Shown here piece by piece: positions 33,626-41,732 of a stretch of 64,000 nucleotides of DNA (positions are counted from its first letter, which is position 1; every line of letters starts with the position of its first letter). Source of the DNA: Flammeovirga sp. OC4 (lineage in GTDB: Bacteria > Bacteroidota > Bacteroidia > Cytophagales > Flammeovirgaceae); the NCBI RefSeq assembly GCF_000812565.1, contig NZ_JTAM01000022.1, forward strand, positions 1-64,000, read 5' to 3'. The translations under genes were made by a program, and so were the position numbers. The notes under the pieces were generated by a model that made no database searches, was not told the origin of the DNA, and worked only from the letters and a program-made list of their open reading frames with translations.

Positions 33626-34326
33626 TTCATTTCCACTTGATCAGCAGGTTTTTCATCTATCCCTTCTGACGATTGATGTATATTATAGGCTCTCCATAAG
33701 AGTAATGTACCCATTGCTAAAAATAGTATTGGGTAAATTTTTCTTACATTATTTCGAACTTTTGTTTCAATAAATTGACCTGCAACAGCCACGGCAAACA
33801 TCATTGGAATAGTCCCTAATCCAAAGGCAAACATATAGCCCATACCTTCTGTAATACTGCCTGTTGATAGTGCCGTAAACATGGCCATGTATACTAATCC
33901 ACATGGAAGAAAGCCATTCAGTACCCCAATGCTGAAGAAGGTATGCCACTTTGCCTGACGCATGAATTTCCCTAGTTGCTTTCTCACAAACTGAAACCAT
34001 TCTCCTAAGAACGGCACCAATTTTAATAGCTTATCAGGATTGACTGAAAAGAGGCCAAAGGCAATCATCATTACCGCCAAGAAGAGTGTCAAATAGACTT
34101 GATAACCAATCAGCCATGATAAACCTTGACCTAATAGTCCTGCAAAAGCCCCTAACATACCATAGGTAAAAGCTCTTCCAAGGTTATAGAGCAAACGATC
34201 TACTACAAGTCTAGGCCCTGTAGTTTTCCCTCCTTGAATTGCTAAAGCAATAGGTCCACACATCCCCAAACAATGGAAACTTCCTGCAAAACCTAATCCC
34301 AATGCTGTTAGATATAATTCCGTCAT
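33616..34326 (-). CDS. TauE/SafE-like membrane protein of the cco accessory operon
   Basis: This 236-residue protein has about six hydrophobic segments. It opens with GFAGSFHCLGMCGPIALAI, the conserved Cys-x3-Cys region of the short TauE/SafE (UreH/CcdA-like) proteins found beside ccoG and ccoH. Relatives in cbb3 clusters are thought to help copper delivery or cytochrome maturation. Its start lies 2 bp after the FixH stop, so it is co-transcribed. No CcoI copper ATPase gene occurs in the window. Confidence 0.85.
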   Translation of the reverse strand: MTELYLTALGLGFAGSFHCLGMCGPIALAIQGGKTTGPRLVVDRLLYNLGRAFTYGMLGAFAGLLGQGLSWLIGYQVYLTLFLAVMMIAFGLFSVNPDKLLKLVPFLGEWFQFVRKQLGKFMRQAKWHTFFSIGVLNGFLPCGLVYMAMFTALSTGSITEGMGYMFAFGLGTIPMMFAVAVAGQFIETKVRNNVRKIYPILFLAMGTLLLWRAYNIHQSSEGIDEKPADQVEMKCH

Positions 34327-34328
34327 TA

Positions 34329-34769
34329 TTATAGTACCAATGCTTTTTCAAATAAATAATCTACCCCACTGTCTGAAAAATTAACCTGAATGATCCATCT
34401 TCCTTTCACTATTCTTGAAGCATCAATATTTTGTTCGTTTTCAGCGTTCACGTCTAATTTCACATTAAAATCTAAACGAGAATCTGAAGGTCTGAAAAAT
34501 CGGATATTCCCTTCCGCACTTTTTAATTCTGGAGGAAGAATAATATCTACAGTCCCTTTTTCTTTATTTAATGCTAGTACAGGTGCTGTTGATAATTTTT
34601 TGGTGTTCTCCTTCTTCTGAACTGTTTGTTCAAAACGTTGCTCTTCTGCATAGTAATCTTTTGAGACCATATTTACAGGTACTGTAAACATCTTAATTAC
34701 TAAACCAATCATAGTGACTCCAAAAACACTGAATACTATCACTATTCCCCAACCCCAATTTAATTTCAT
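34329..34769 (-). CDS. ccoH: FixH/CcoH family cbb3 oxidase assembly protein
   Basis: This 146-residue protein has one N-terminal membrane helix (GWGIVIVFSVFGVTMIGLVI), the conserved VNMVSKDYYAEEQRFEQ following it, and a periplasmic beta-domain ending in DYLFEKALVL. FixH/CcoH is needed for stable assembly of cbb3 oxidase with copper. It lies 67 bp downstream of ccoG and 2 bp upstream of the TauE/SafE gene. Family length and topology fit well. Confidence 0.9.
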   Translation of the reverse strand: MKLNWGWGIVIVFSVFGVTMIGLVIKMFTVPVNMVSKDYYAEEQRFEQTVQKKENTKKLSTAPVLALNKEKGTVDIILPPELKSAEGNIRFFRPSDSRLDFNVKLDVNAENEQNIDASRIVKGRWIIQVNFSDSGVDYLFEKALVL

Positions 34770-34836
34770 GTTTGTTCTATCTAAAGTTTGTTATAAACAA
34801 GTATTCTAGAGGCTCAAAATGAACCTATAGAACCCT

Positions 34837-36450
34837 TTATTTTTTTATTGGACCAAGGAAATTAGTAGTTAATTCATCTAATTCCTCTTCTCCATTCATA
34901 ATCTTGATGGTAATTTTATTCTTCATTCCATCCAGATTTTCAGGGGCAATATCAATAAAGAATGCACCGTCTAAATGTGCTCCTTCTTTTAATTGCATAT
35001 CACCTCCAGCAATTGTAATTTTTCCTTCTGGATCTACCAAGAGTACATCCAAATCGTCAAAACTATTATTGCTTTTATTTACTAATTGTATGGTGTATAA
35101 ATTTCTGATGTCACCATTTTCTGCTTTCTGATAAAGCATACCTGGTGCTCTTAGTACTGTTACTTCTACTTCTCCACGTTTGACTAATGCCAATGAGATC
35201 GCTCCTACCAATACTAGCAATACGGCTGTATACGCTTTGATTCTCGCTGTAAACTTGAAGGGCTTTCCTTTTTCAATGTCATTGGCTGACGCAAATCGGA
35301 TCAAACCTCTTGGTTTATCAATTTTGTCCATCACCTCATCACAAGCATCAATACATGCCGTACAGTTCACGCATTCCAACTGCGTACCATTTCGAATATC
35401 AATACCTGTTGGGCAAACATGGACGCACAACTTACAATCAATACAATCACCCAATGGTTGATCTGCTGATACAGTAGGATTCACATCTTCCAAAGTCATC
35501 TTTCTCACTGTTTCTTTTTCTTCAGAAACAGGAGCTTTTACTTCTTCTACATCAGGTTTCTTGATTTCAGGAAGAGGACTTGGATTTACTTTAGGCTTCT
35601 TGGCTCTACCAACAATCGGTTTTACAGCAGCAGATGAACTACCGCATCCACCACAACCACTTGATGCCTTTTTCTTTTTCAATTTACCTCTTGGTTCACC
35701 CCTTACATGATCATAAGAAATTACAATGGAATCTTTGTCCAAAAATACGCCTTGTAAACGACCATAAGGACAAACTTGCGTACAGGCTTGCTCTCTGAAA
35801 CGTGCAAAAACAAAATAAAATATCCCCGCAAAAGCAATATGAGCTAAGAATACAGGCCAGTTTTCAGCGGGTTTACTTGTGATCATATTGACCAATGCAT
35901 CACCTCCAACGATATATCCTAACACCATGTTGGCTATTGCTAAAGAGAAAATCACAAAGATGGTGTGCTTTGTTCCCTTCTTAAGAATTTTCTCTTGTGT
36001 CCAAGGTGCTTGATCTAATTTTCTTTTCTGATTTGCATCTCCCTCTATCCAATATTCTATCCTACGGAATACCATTTCCATAAAGACGGTCTGAGGACAG
36101 GTCCAACCACACCATACTCTACCGTAGACTACGGTAAAAAGTACAATAAAAATGATCAGGGCGATCATGATCAAGACAAATACAAAAAAGTCTTGTGGAA
36201 CGAATAAACGTCCAAAAATGACAAATTGCCTTTCTAATATGTTCATCATAAAGAAAGGTTGTCCATTAATTTTGATGAATGGGCCAACAAAGAAGAAAGC
36301 TATTAGTATGTAGGCTACCCATTTTCTTGCGTTATAATATCTACCACTTGGCTTTTTGGGGTAAAGCCAAACTCTTTTACCTTCGGCATCTACAGTAGAT
36401 ATACTATCACGAAATGACTCTGGTGATTGGGAATGTAGATCTTTTCTCAT
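34837..36450 (-). CDS. ccoG: Cytochrome c oxidase accessory protein CcoG (FixG/RdxA)
   Basis: This 537-residue polyferredoxin membrane protein has several TM helices, WCGWTCPQTVFMEMVFR near 113, CTQVCPYGRLQG near 223, and two 4Fe-4S motifs at about 336-370 (CIDCKLCVHVCP, CVNCTACIDAC). A C-terminal Ig-like FixG_C domain follows. CcoG is linked to copper reduction for cbb3 oxidase. Unusually, residues 258-330 are a low-complexity, Lys/Pro/Glu-rich insertion containing SGCGGCGSSS, where other family members have only a short linker. It leads the accessory operon. Confidence 0.93.
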   Translation of the reverse strand: MRKDLHSQSPESFRDSISTVDAEGKRVWLYPKKPSGRYYNARKWVAYILIAFFFVGPFIKINGQPFFMMNILERQFVIFGRLFVPQDFFVFVLIMIALIIFIVLFTVVYGRVWCGWTCPQTVFMEMVFRRIEYWIEGDANQKRKLDQAPWTQEKILKKGTKHTIFVIFSLAIANMVLGYIVGGDALVNMITSKPAENWPVFLAHIAFAGIFYFVFARFREQACTQVCPYGRLQGVFLDKDSIVISYDHVRGEPRGKLKKKKASSGCGGCGSSSAAVKPIVGRAKKPKVNPSPLPEIKKPDVEEVKAPVSEEKETVRKMTLEDVNPTVSADQPLGDCIDCKLCVHVCPTGIDIRNGTQLECVNCTACIDACDEVMDKIDKPRGLIRFASANDIEKGKPFKFTARIKAYTAVLLVLVGAISLALVKRGEVEVTVLRAPGMLYQKAENGDIRNLYTIQLVNKSNNSFDDLDVLLVDPEGKITIAGGDMQLKEGAHLDGAFFIDIAPENLDGMKNKITIKIMNGEEELDELTTNFLGPIKK

Positions 36451-36522
36451 GACTATAGGTCGTTTTTGTAATCTGTTCAGTAGTGGATAATTCCGAACAA
36501 ACTTTTATTCCTCTGCTTATTC

Positions 36523-36530
36523 CAAATTTA
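36523..36530 (-). promoter_or_regulatory. Possible -7 promoter element of the ccoG operon
   Basis: TAAATTTG on the minus strand matches TAnnTTTG, 73 bp before the ccoG start. No clear -33 TTTG at the right spacing was found. A promoter here is expected because a terminator follows ccoP just upstream. Confidence 0.4.
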
Positions 36531-36649
36531 ATCAAATTGGAACTTAGTTTGAGTATGCTGCTAACACATATTTACATATTAAAATAGGCGTCTTCTTGCA
36601 TAATCTCAAGTACTTATATATGATGATATGTTAATATATAGAAACTATA

Positions 36650-36679
36650 AAAAGGGTAACCTCTTCAGGCTACCCTTTT
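36650..36679 (-). terminator. Terminator of the ccoS-ccoNO-ccoQ-ccoP operon
   Basis: On the minus strand aaaagggta pairs with tacccttt(t), a hairpin of at least 8 bp followed by T residues. It lies 18 bp downstream of ccoP and separates it from ccoG. Confidence 0.75.
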
Positions 36680-36696
36680 CTATTTCCAAGCAAGTT

Positions 36697-37569
36697 TTAC
36701 ATTGCTACTTTTTCTCCTTGAGGTGCTTTACCGTTTGGAGGGTTAGTACCTTGTAAGCTTAAAATATAGCTTGATACTTCTTGAATTTGTAATGGTGTTA
36801 ACTTCGCTTCCCAAGCCAACATACCTTTTGCAGGTACACCATACTTGATCGTCTTAAAGATGCTTTTTACATCACCTCCATGTAACCAGTACTCATCTGT
36901 AAGGTTTGGTCCAACACCACCTTCACCGGCACCACCGTGACACGCTTTACAGTTGGCATCAAATGCTTTTTTACCTGAAGCCAAAGCAGAAGCTTCTACA
37001 GCTACTTCTACATTTGTTTCATCGATAGCATTAGCCATTGTCGCTAAATACTCTTTCTTTGCAATTTCAGCTTGCTCCACATCATAATGATATTCAGCGA
37101 TTGATACAGGTTCAGCATCTGTCTCTGCCCACCAGTGATATACACCAAGGTAACCGAATGCTAAAACGATACAAGCATAAAACAAGGCTTTCCACCAAGG
37201 CGGTAAGTCGTTGTCCAACTCTTGGATACCATCGTAATTATGATCCATGATGATATCTTTTTCCAAAGCGATTGGTTTAGCAGCATTAATTCTTGCTAAG
37301 AAACCTTTCCACCCTGTTTCACCTTCCATTTCGAAGGCTACATCTTCTGCTGTCTTTGGAGCTTTTTTCAAGCTTTCCTTCACAATGAAAAGAAGGCCTA
37401 AAGCTATAATAAGAATAGCGAAGAAAAGTAATACTAATACTGATCCTAAAGTATAAATAAGTAAATCAAAATTATCTATACCATAAATCAGCTGATCTGA
37501 TGCCCAAGCTGCATTACCAGTAAGCGTAAGAGCTAAAAGCGATAATATTTTTTTATTTGCAGATTTCAT
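36697..37569 (-). CDS. ccoP: cbb3-type cytochrome c oxidase subunit CcoP
   Basis: This 290-residue protein has a signal-like N-terminus and first TM segment (about 35-64), the FixP_N motif DGIQELDNDLPPWWKALFY (about 113-131) leading into a second helix, and one cytochrome c domain. The only haem site is Cys207-Lys-Ala-Cys210-His211, with a likely axial Met in AKGMLAWE. Many proteobacterial CcoP proteins carry two haems; one is normal in this phylum as far as I recall. It feeds electrons to CcoNO. Confidence 0.94.
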   Translation of the reverse strand: MKSANKKILSLLALTLTGNAAWASDQLIYGIDNFDLLIYTLGSVLVLLFFAILIIALGLLFIVKESLKKAPKTAEDVAFEMEGETGWKGFLARINAAKPIALEKDIIMDHNYDGIQELDNDLPPWWKALFYACIVLAFGYLGVYHWWAETDAEPVSIAEYHYDVEQAEIAKKEYLATMANAIDETNVEVAVEASALASGKKAFDANCKACHGGAGEGGVGPNLTDEYWLHGGDVKSIFKTIKYGVPAKGMLAWEAKLTPLQIQEVSSYILSLQGTNPPNGKAPQGEKVAM

Positions 37570-37603
37570 GACCTGTTCAGTTTGAGAGTCAATAGCTTGT
37601 TAC

Positions 37604-37858
37604 CTATTGAGCCGTTTGTTTTTTTGTAACAACTACAGTATAAAAGACCAATGCCAATACTAGGAAGATTAAGAAAAAAACAATAATCGCAAACCCTAAC
37701 AATGTTACTGCCCACTCACTTGCATTCATCATATTTAATGATTCTTGCATTGATGACGCTGCAAAAGTTGATGAAGCGTTTAATAAGATTGCACTGATTG
37801 TCAATACAAATGACAATAATGGCTTTGAAAGTTTACTTAAATTCATTTGTGCTGTCAT
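37604..37858 (-). CDS. Small membrane protein of unknown function inside the cco operon
   Basis: This 84-residue protein has a hydrophobic signal-like segment (LLSFVLTISAILLNASSTFA) and, after about 20 polar residues, a TM helix (WAVTLLGFAIIVFFLIFLVLAL) with a short Lys/Gln tail. It overlaps ccoQ by 26 bp and precedes ccoP by 34 bp. It matches no Cco subunit I know. Its layout (cleavable-looking N-terminus then one helix) resembles the first 65 residues of CcoP. It could be an extra oxidase subunit or assembly factor; that is an inference from position only. Confidence 0.65.
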   Translation of the reverse strand: MTAQMNLSKLSKPLLSFVLTISAILLNASSTFAASSMQESLNMMNASEWAVTLLGFAIIVFFLIFLVLALVFYTVVVTKKQTAQ

Positions 37859-38030
37859 TTTCTTTCTCTTCGTCTAAATCTAAAGGCAGGTTTGATATTT
37901 CTGAAACCGTATCATTTTTCATCTTGAAAGCATAGAGACTCCACGCTAAAAAGAATGTGAAAAAGATAAGGAATCCTATCACTGGAAAAATATCAATTCC
38001 CTCTATAGATCTAAGTACATCTTTATACAT
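37833..38030 (-). CDS. ccoQ: cbb3-type oxidase small subunit CcoQ (FixQ-like)
   Basis: This 65-residue protein has one TM helix (PVIGFLIFFTFFLAWSLYAF) followed by an acidic cytoplasmic tail (LPLDLDEEKENDS). The size, the IFFTFFL...W core and the position directly after ccoNO fit CcoQ, which stabilises the oxidase core. It starts 62 bp after the ccoNO stop, past a strong hairpin. Confidence 0.82.
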   Translation of the reverse strand: MYKDVLRSIEGIDIFPVIGFLIFFTFFLAWSLYAFKMKNDTVSEISNLPLDLDEEKENDSTNEFK

Positions 38031-38051
38031 AACTTTATGTTATTCAGAATG

Positions 38052-38082
38052 TTTACTCCTGATCAAAAATATCAGGAGTAAA
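38052..38082 (-). other. Perfect 12-bp hairpin inside the cco operon, between ccoNO and ccoQ
   Basis: The arms tttactcctgat (38052-38063) and atcaggagtaaa (38071-38082) are perfect complements with a 7-nt loop. Read on the minus strand it is followed by cattctg, not a T-run, so it is unlikely to terminate. It may protect the 3' end of the ccoNO message or mark a processing site. Confidence 0.7.
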
Positions 38083-38092
38083 CATGTCTAAT

Positions 38093-40258
38093 CTATTTTA
38101 ATGGAAGGTTACTTGCTTGACCTGCATCGACACCTAAACGCTGTAAGTAAGCGATCAAGGCAACGATTTCCTTACGAGGTGCAGTGTCAGAACCATCATT
38201 GATTAAGCTTTCAGTAATTTCTTCTGCTTGCTTGTCCAAATCAGCTACTGCTTTTTCCTCATAACCTTCTTCATATGGTACTCCCAAGTTTCTCATTAAT
38301 GAGATTTGAGCAGGAACATCATCAACAGAAATGTCGTCTTCCAATAACCATGGGTAAGATGGCATGATTGAACCTGGTGACATTGATCCTGGATCTAACA
38401 TATGATTGTAGTGCCATGAATCTGGGTACTTCCCTCCTAGTCTTGCTAAATCTGGACCAGTACGCTTAGAACCCCATTGGAATGGATGGTCATAAACAAA
38501 CTCACCTGATTTAGAGTAATCACCATATCTTTCAGTTTCAGAACGGAAAGGTCGGATCATTTGAGAGTGACATAAATAACATCCTTCTCTGATGTAAATA
38601 TCACGTCCCTTTAATTCAAGAGGAGTATATGGTTTCACCGTCGCAATTGTCGGTGTATTTTCTTCTACGAAATAAGTTGGTAAGAATTCAACAATACCAC
38701 CAATTGAAATCGCTACGAAAGAGAAAATAGTCATTTGGATAGGACGAGCCTCAATCCATTCGTGCCATCTCTTCACTTTGTGCGATCCTTGTAATGCTGG
38801 AGCACTTGCTTCTTCTTCTCTTTGTAATTTACCTGAAGTAGCTGTCATGTAGTAGTTATAAACACCTACTAATGCACCTACAACATATAATAAACCACCC
38901 ACTGCTCTCAACATGTACATTGGTACAATTTGAGTCACTGTTTCTAAGAAGTTAGGATACTTCAAGAAACCTTCTGGAGTGAATTCTTTCCACATTAATG
39001 ACTGCGTCAAACCTGCCCAATACATTGGTACTACATAGAATACAATACCCAATGTTCCTAACCAGAAGTGAACATTTGCTAACTTCAATGAGTGAAGCTT
39101 TGTGCGGTACATCTTAGGGAACAACCAGTATAACATACCAAATGTTAAGAATCCGTTCCATCCTAGTGCACCTACGTGAACGTGAGCAATTGTCCAGTCA
39201 GTGTAGTGTGTTATAGCGTTAACGTTTTTGAAAGATAACATTGGTCCTTCAAAAGTGGCCATACCGTAAGCAGTTAATGCCACTACCATAAACTTCAATA
39301 CAGGTTCTGTACGAACTTTATCCCAAACACCACGAAGTGTCAATAAACCGTTCAACATACCACCCCAAGATGGAGCAATCAACATTACTGAGAATACAGT
39401 ACCTAACGACTGAGCCCAGTCAGGAAGTGCAGTGTATAATAAGTGGTGAGGTCCAGCCCAGATATAAATAAAGATCAGTGACCAGAAGTGAATGATGGAT
39501 AATCTGTAAGAGTATACAGGTCTGTTAGCTGCCTTAGGTACGAAGTAGTACATTAGACCTAAATAAGGAGTAGTAAGGAAGAATGCCACGGCATTGTGAC
39601 CATACCACCATTGTACTAATGCATCTTGTACCCCTGCAAAAACAGAGTAAGAATTGAATAATGATAACGGTAATGCTAAACTGTTTACAATGTGTAAAAC
39701 GGCTACCGTTACGAAAGTTGCCAAGTAGAACCAAATTGCTACATAAAGGTGTCTCTCACGTCTTTTGACCAATGTCATGATCATGTTAAGACCAAAAACT
39801 ACCCAAATTACAGCAATGGCAATATCGATTGGCCATTCTAATTCGGCATATTCTTTACCTTGAGTAAAACCTAAAGGTAAAGTGATTAAAGCGGATAAAA
39901 TAATTAACTGCCATCCCCAGAAATGAATCTTTCCGAGTAAATCACTGTACATTCTTGCTTTTACCAAACGTGGTAACGAATAATAGATACCGGCAAACAT
40001 ACCATTACCTACAAATGCAAAAATCACTGCATTGGTATGTAGTGGTCTAAGTCTACCAAAAGTCAACCAGGCTTGTTCTCCTATGTTGAAAATTGGGTGA
40101 GCGAGTTGTAATGCTACTAATAGTCCCACTACCATCCCGGCTATTCCCCAAAACATTGTGGCGATTGCAAAATTCTTCACAATCACATTGTCGTACGAAA
40201 AATGCTCTAAGTTAGCGCTCGTCGTCTCCTGCTTGTGTTGCTGTTCGTTGTCGATCAT
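38093..40258 (-). CDS. ccoNO: Fused cbb3-type cytochrome c oxidase subunits I and II (CcoN-CcoO)
   Basis: From ATG 40258 (MIDNEQQ) the protein is 721 residues. An upstream in-frame ATG at 40303 would overlap ccoS further and add a non-conserved tail. Residues 20-480 are the haem-copper oxidase core with histidines in LRPLHTNAV, WWYGHNAVAF, GPHHLLYT and HVHVGALGWNG. Residues 540-721 are CcoO with one haem c site, Cys560-x-x-Cys563-His564. The fusion, known in Bacteroidota, reduces oxygen with high affinity. The start still overlaps the 3' end of ccoS by 47 bp. Confidence 0.95.
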   Translation of the reverse strand: MIDNEQQHKQETTSANLEHFSYDNVIVKNFAIATMFWGIAGMVVGLLVALQLAHPIFNIGEQAWLTFGRLRPLHTNAVIFAFVGNGMFAGIYYSLPRLVKARMYSDLLGKIHFWGWQLIILSALITLPLGFTQGKEYAELEWPIDIAIAVIWVVFGLNMIMTLVKRRERHLYVAIWFYLATFVTVAVLHIVNSLALPLSLFNSYSVFAGVQDALVQWWYGHNAVAFFLTTPYLGLMYYFVPKAANRPVYSYRLSIIHFWSLIFIYIWAGPHHLLYTALPDWAQSLGTVFSVMLIAPSWGGMLNGLLTLRGVWDKVRTEPVLKFMVVALTAYGMATFEGPMLSFKNVNAITHYTDWTIAHVHVGALGWNGFLTFGMLYWLFPKMYRTKLHSLKLANVHFWLGTLGIVFYVVPMYWAGLTQSLMWKEFTPEGFLKYPNFLETVTQIVPMYMLRAVGGLLYVVGALVGVYNYYMTATSGKLQREEEASAPALQGSHKVKRWHEWIEARPIQMTIFSFVAISIGGIVEFLPTYFVEENTPTIATVKPYTPLELKGRDIYIREGCYLCHSQMIRPFRSETERYGDYSKSGEFVYDHPFQWGSKRTGPDLARLGGKYPDSWHYNHMLDPGSMSPGSIMPSYPWLLEDDISVDDVPAQISLMRNLGVPYEEGYEEKAVADLDKQAEEITESLINDGSDTAPRKEIVALIAYLQRLGVDAGQASNLPLK

Positions 40259-40394
40259 CTTCTTCGAATAATATTCGGATGCTTGGAGTGTAAGTATCCT
40301 CATACTGATTAGATTTCACAGACCAAATGAAGATACCCAGAAAAATCAGGGCCACAATCAAACTGATTCCAATCAATACGATAATTGCACTCAT
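40212..40394 (-). CDS. ccoS: cbb3-type oxidase assembly protein CcoS
   Basis: Starting at ATG 40394 (MSAIIVLIGISLIVALIFL) the protein is 60 residues with one TM helix, the family FIWSVKSNQYEDTYTPSIRIL segment and a short polar tail. CcoS is needed for cofactor insertion into cbb3 oxidase. A longer reading from 40436 would start inside the promoter region and lacks conservation. It heads the operon and overlaps ccoNO. Confidence 0.88.
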   Translation of the reverse strand: MSAIIVLIGISLIVALIFLGIFIWSVKSNQYEDTYTPSIRILFEEDDRQRTATQAGDDER

Positions 40395-40433
40395 AAGATA
40401 TTTAAATAAAAAGAGTCCTATACTAATATGATA

Positions 40434-40501
40434 CAAATATACTCGACCTAATAAATCCTATTACATGACATTCGTCAACTGTAATTATTGACTTTCGTCA
40501 A
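40434..40501 (-). promoter_or_regulatory. cco operon promoter with tandem Fnr-like boxes
   Basis: On the minus strand TATATTTG (40441-40434) is an exact TAnnTTTG -7 element, 40 bp before the ccoS start. Upstream lie two 14-bp dyads, ATGACATTCGTCAA (40465-40478) and TTGACTTTCGTCAA (40488-40501), both TGAC-N4-GTCA and 23 bp apart centre to centre. The nearer is centred 37.5 bp beyond the end of the -7 element, that is about -41 to -45 from the expected start. This is the class II activator position. No -33 TTTG is present. Confidence 0.65.
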
Positions 40502-40552
40502 TGTTTATTCCTTTGTAAAACTATTGATGAATAAAGATTCAACAGAACAAAC

Positions 40553-40566
40553 ATGACTTATGTCAT
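40553..40566 (+). promoter_or_regulatory. Third TGAC-N4-GTCA box, upstream of the EEP-family gene
   Basis: ATGACTTATGTCAT is a perfect 14-bp dyad with the same half-sites as the two cco boxes. It is centred 79.5 bp before the ATG at 40639. A weak -7-like TATGTTTA lies at 40586-40593; the box centre is 33.5 bp before its end, four bp closer than in the cco promoter. Confidence 0.5.
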
Positions 40567-40638
40567 ATATTCATATAACTTGCAGTATGTTTACAAATTA
40601 ATTTTTTTTAAGAAAAAAAAAGGTGACAAAAACTAGGT

Positions 40639-41730
40639 ATGCAGATTTTTTTGAAACAAAATAAATTTAGAATTTTTGGAGTACTATGTGTTGTTTTTTC
40701 ACAGCTCGGAACGTTACCCGAATCCGTACTCCCTACGGCGATTCTATGGGCCTTGATCACTCCTGTTTGGGGATTGTGTTTTATTCCTTTATCAATACAA
40801 GAGATTATTTACAGAAGAAAATACTATCTACATTTCTTTACTTTCTATATTCTCTTTTTCTTAATACTCGCCATCAAAACATTTCAATTCAGCATCTCTA
40901 ATGAAGAAAAAGGTGACTTTTCCATTATGAGTTATAATGTTTCTGTTTTTAATGTATACAGTTATCTCAATCATGATTACAAAGAAGCGGAGGAAATGAT
41001 TGAATGGCTCAAGGAAACAAATAATGATATCTATTGCTTTCAAGAATACTATCATCATGATTCTTCTAAAAAAAAGAAGAAGAAAAAAAGACCTAATATT
41101 TTCAATACAAATGAAAGTTTAGGAACAGCAAGAGGTTATAATGTATATGCCCCTGCTTTTCTAACGGATCGAGCAAACGCCACTTTTGGATTAGCGACTA
41201 TTTCAAAGTTTCCAATTATCCAAAAACAGAAAATTGACTTCAAGAGTATTGGAGGCTCCGTTACTAATGGAATATTAATTACGGATATAAAGCTTAATAG
41301 TAATGATACCATTAAAGTGATCAATTGCCACCTTCAATCTATCATTTTAGATAATGGAGAAAACCAATACAAAAACAGGTGGGACAGATGGTCAAGCACT
41401 GTGATAAAGATTTACAAAGGTGCACTACTCCGTCAACAACAAATTGATATTCTTATCGATCTCATTGAAAAAAGTGCTTACCCTGTTGTATTATGTGGCG
41501 ACTTTAATGAACCTCCTTATAGTTATGGATATTTTTCATTCCAACATCTTCTCAAAAATAGTTTTGAAAATAAAGGAGATGGTTTTGGATTTACATTAAG
41601 GGATTTACCCTTCAGGATTGATCAAATATTTTATTCTCAACAACTTCAATTGAACTCCTTTAAAACAGATACTTCCATTAAAGCATCGGACCATTATCCA
41701 ATAGTATCGCATTTATCAATTGAGCATTAA
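40639..41730 (+). CDS. Endonuclease/exonuclease/phosphatase (EEP) family membrane protein
   Basis: This 363-residue protein has two or three hydrophobic N-terminal segments (about 10-85) followed by an EEP domain. Catalytic motifs are MSYNVSVFN (Asn), CFQEYYHH (Glu), INCHLQS (His), LCGDFNEPP (Asp/Asn) and ASDHYPIVSHL (Asp-His). A lysine run (KKKKKKK near 143) breaks the domain. Such membrane-linked EEP proteins are common in Bacteroidota and may act on phosphoesters such as lipids or nucleic acids; the substrate is unknown. It is divergent from the cco operon. Confidence 0.88.
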   Translation: MQIFLKQNKFRIFGVLCVVFSQLGTLPESVLPTAILWALITPVWGLCFIPLSIQEIIYRRKYYLHFFTFYILFFLILAIKTFQFSISNEEKGDFSIMSYNVSVFNVYSYLNHDYKEAEEMIEWLKETNNDIYCFQEYYHHDSSKKKKKKKRPNIFNTNESLGTARGYNVYAPAFLTDRANATFGLATISKFPIIQKQKIDFKSIGGSVTNGILITDIKLNSNDTIKVINCHLQSIILDNGENQYKNRWDRWSSTVIKIYKGALLRQQQIDILIDLIEKSAYPVVLCGDFNEPPYSYGYFSFQHLLKNSFENKGDGFGFTLRDLPFRIDQIFYSQQLQLNSFKTDTSIKASDHYPIVSHLSIEH

Positions 41731-41732
41731 AA

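Noticed and set aside
36541-36552. aacttagttt, similar to the end of the MITE-like element
   Set aside because: Only 10 bases match, no second end and no internal element sequence nearby.
39768-39779. TGAC-N4-GTCA motif (tgaccaatgtca) like the cco operator boxes
   Set aside because: It lies deep inside the CcoN coding region in codons for M-T-L-V-K and has no promoter near it; taken as chance.
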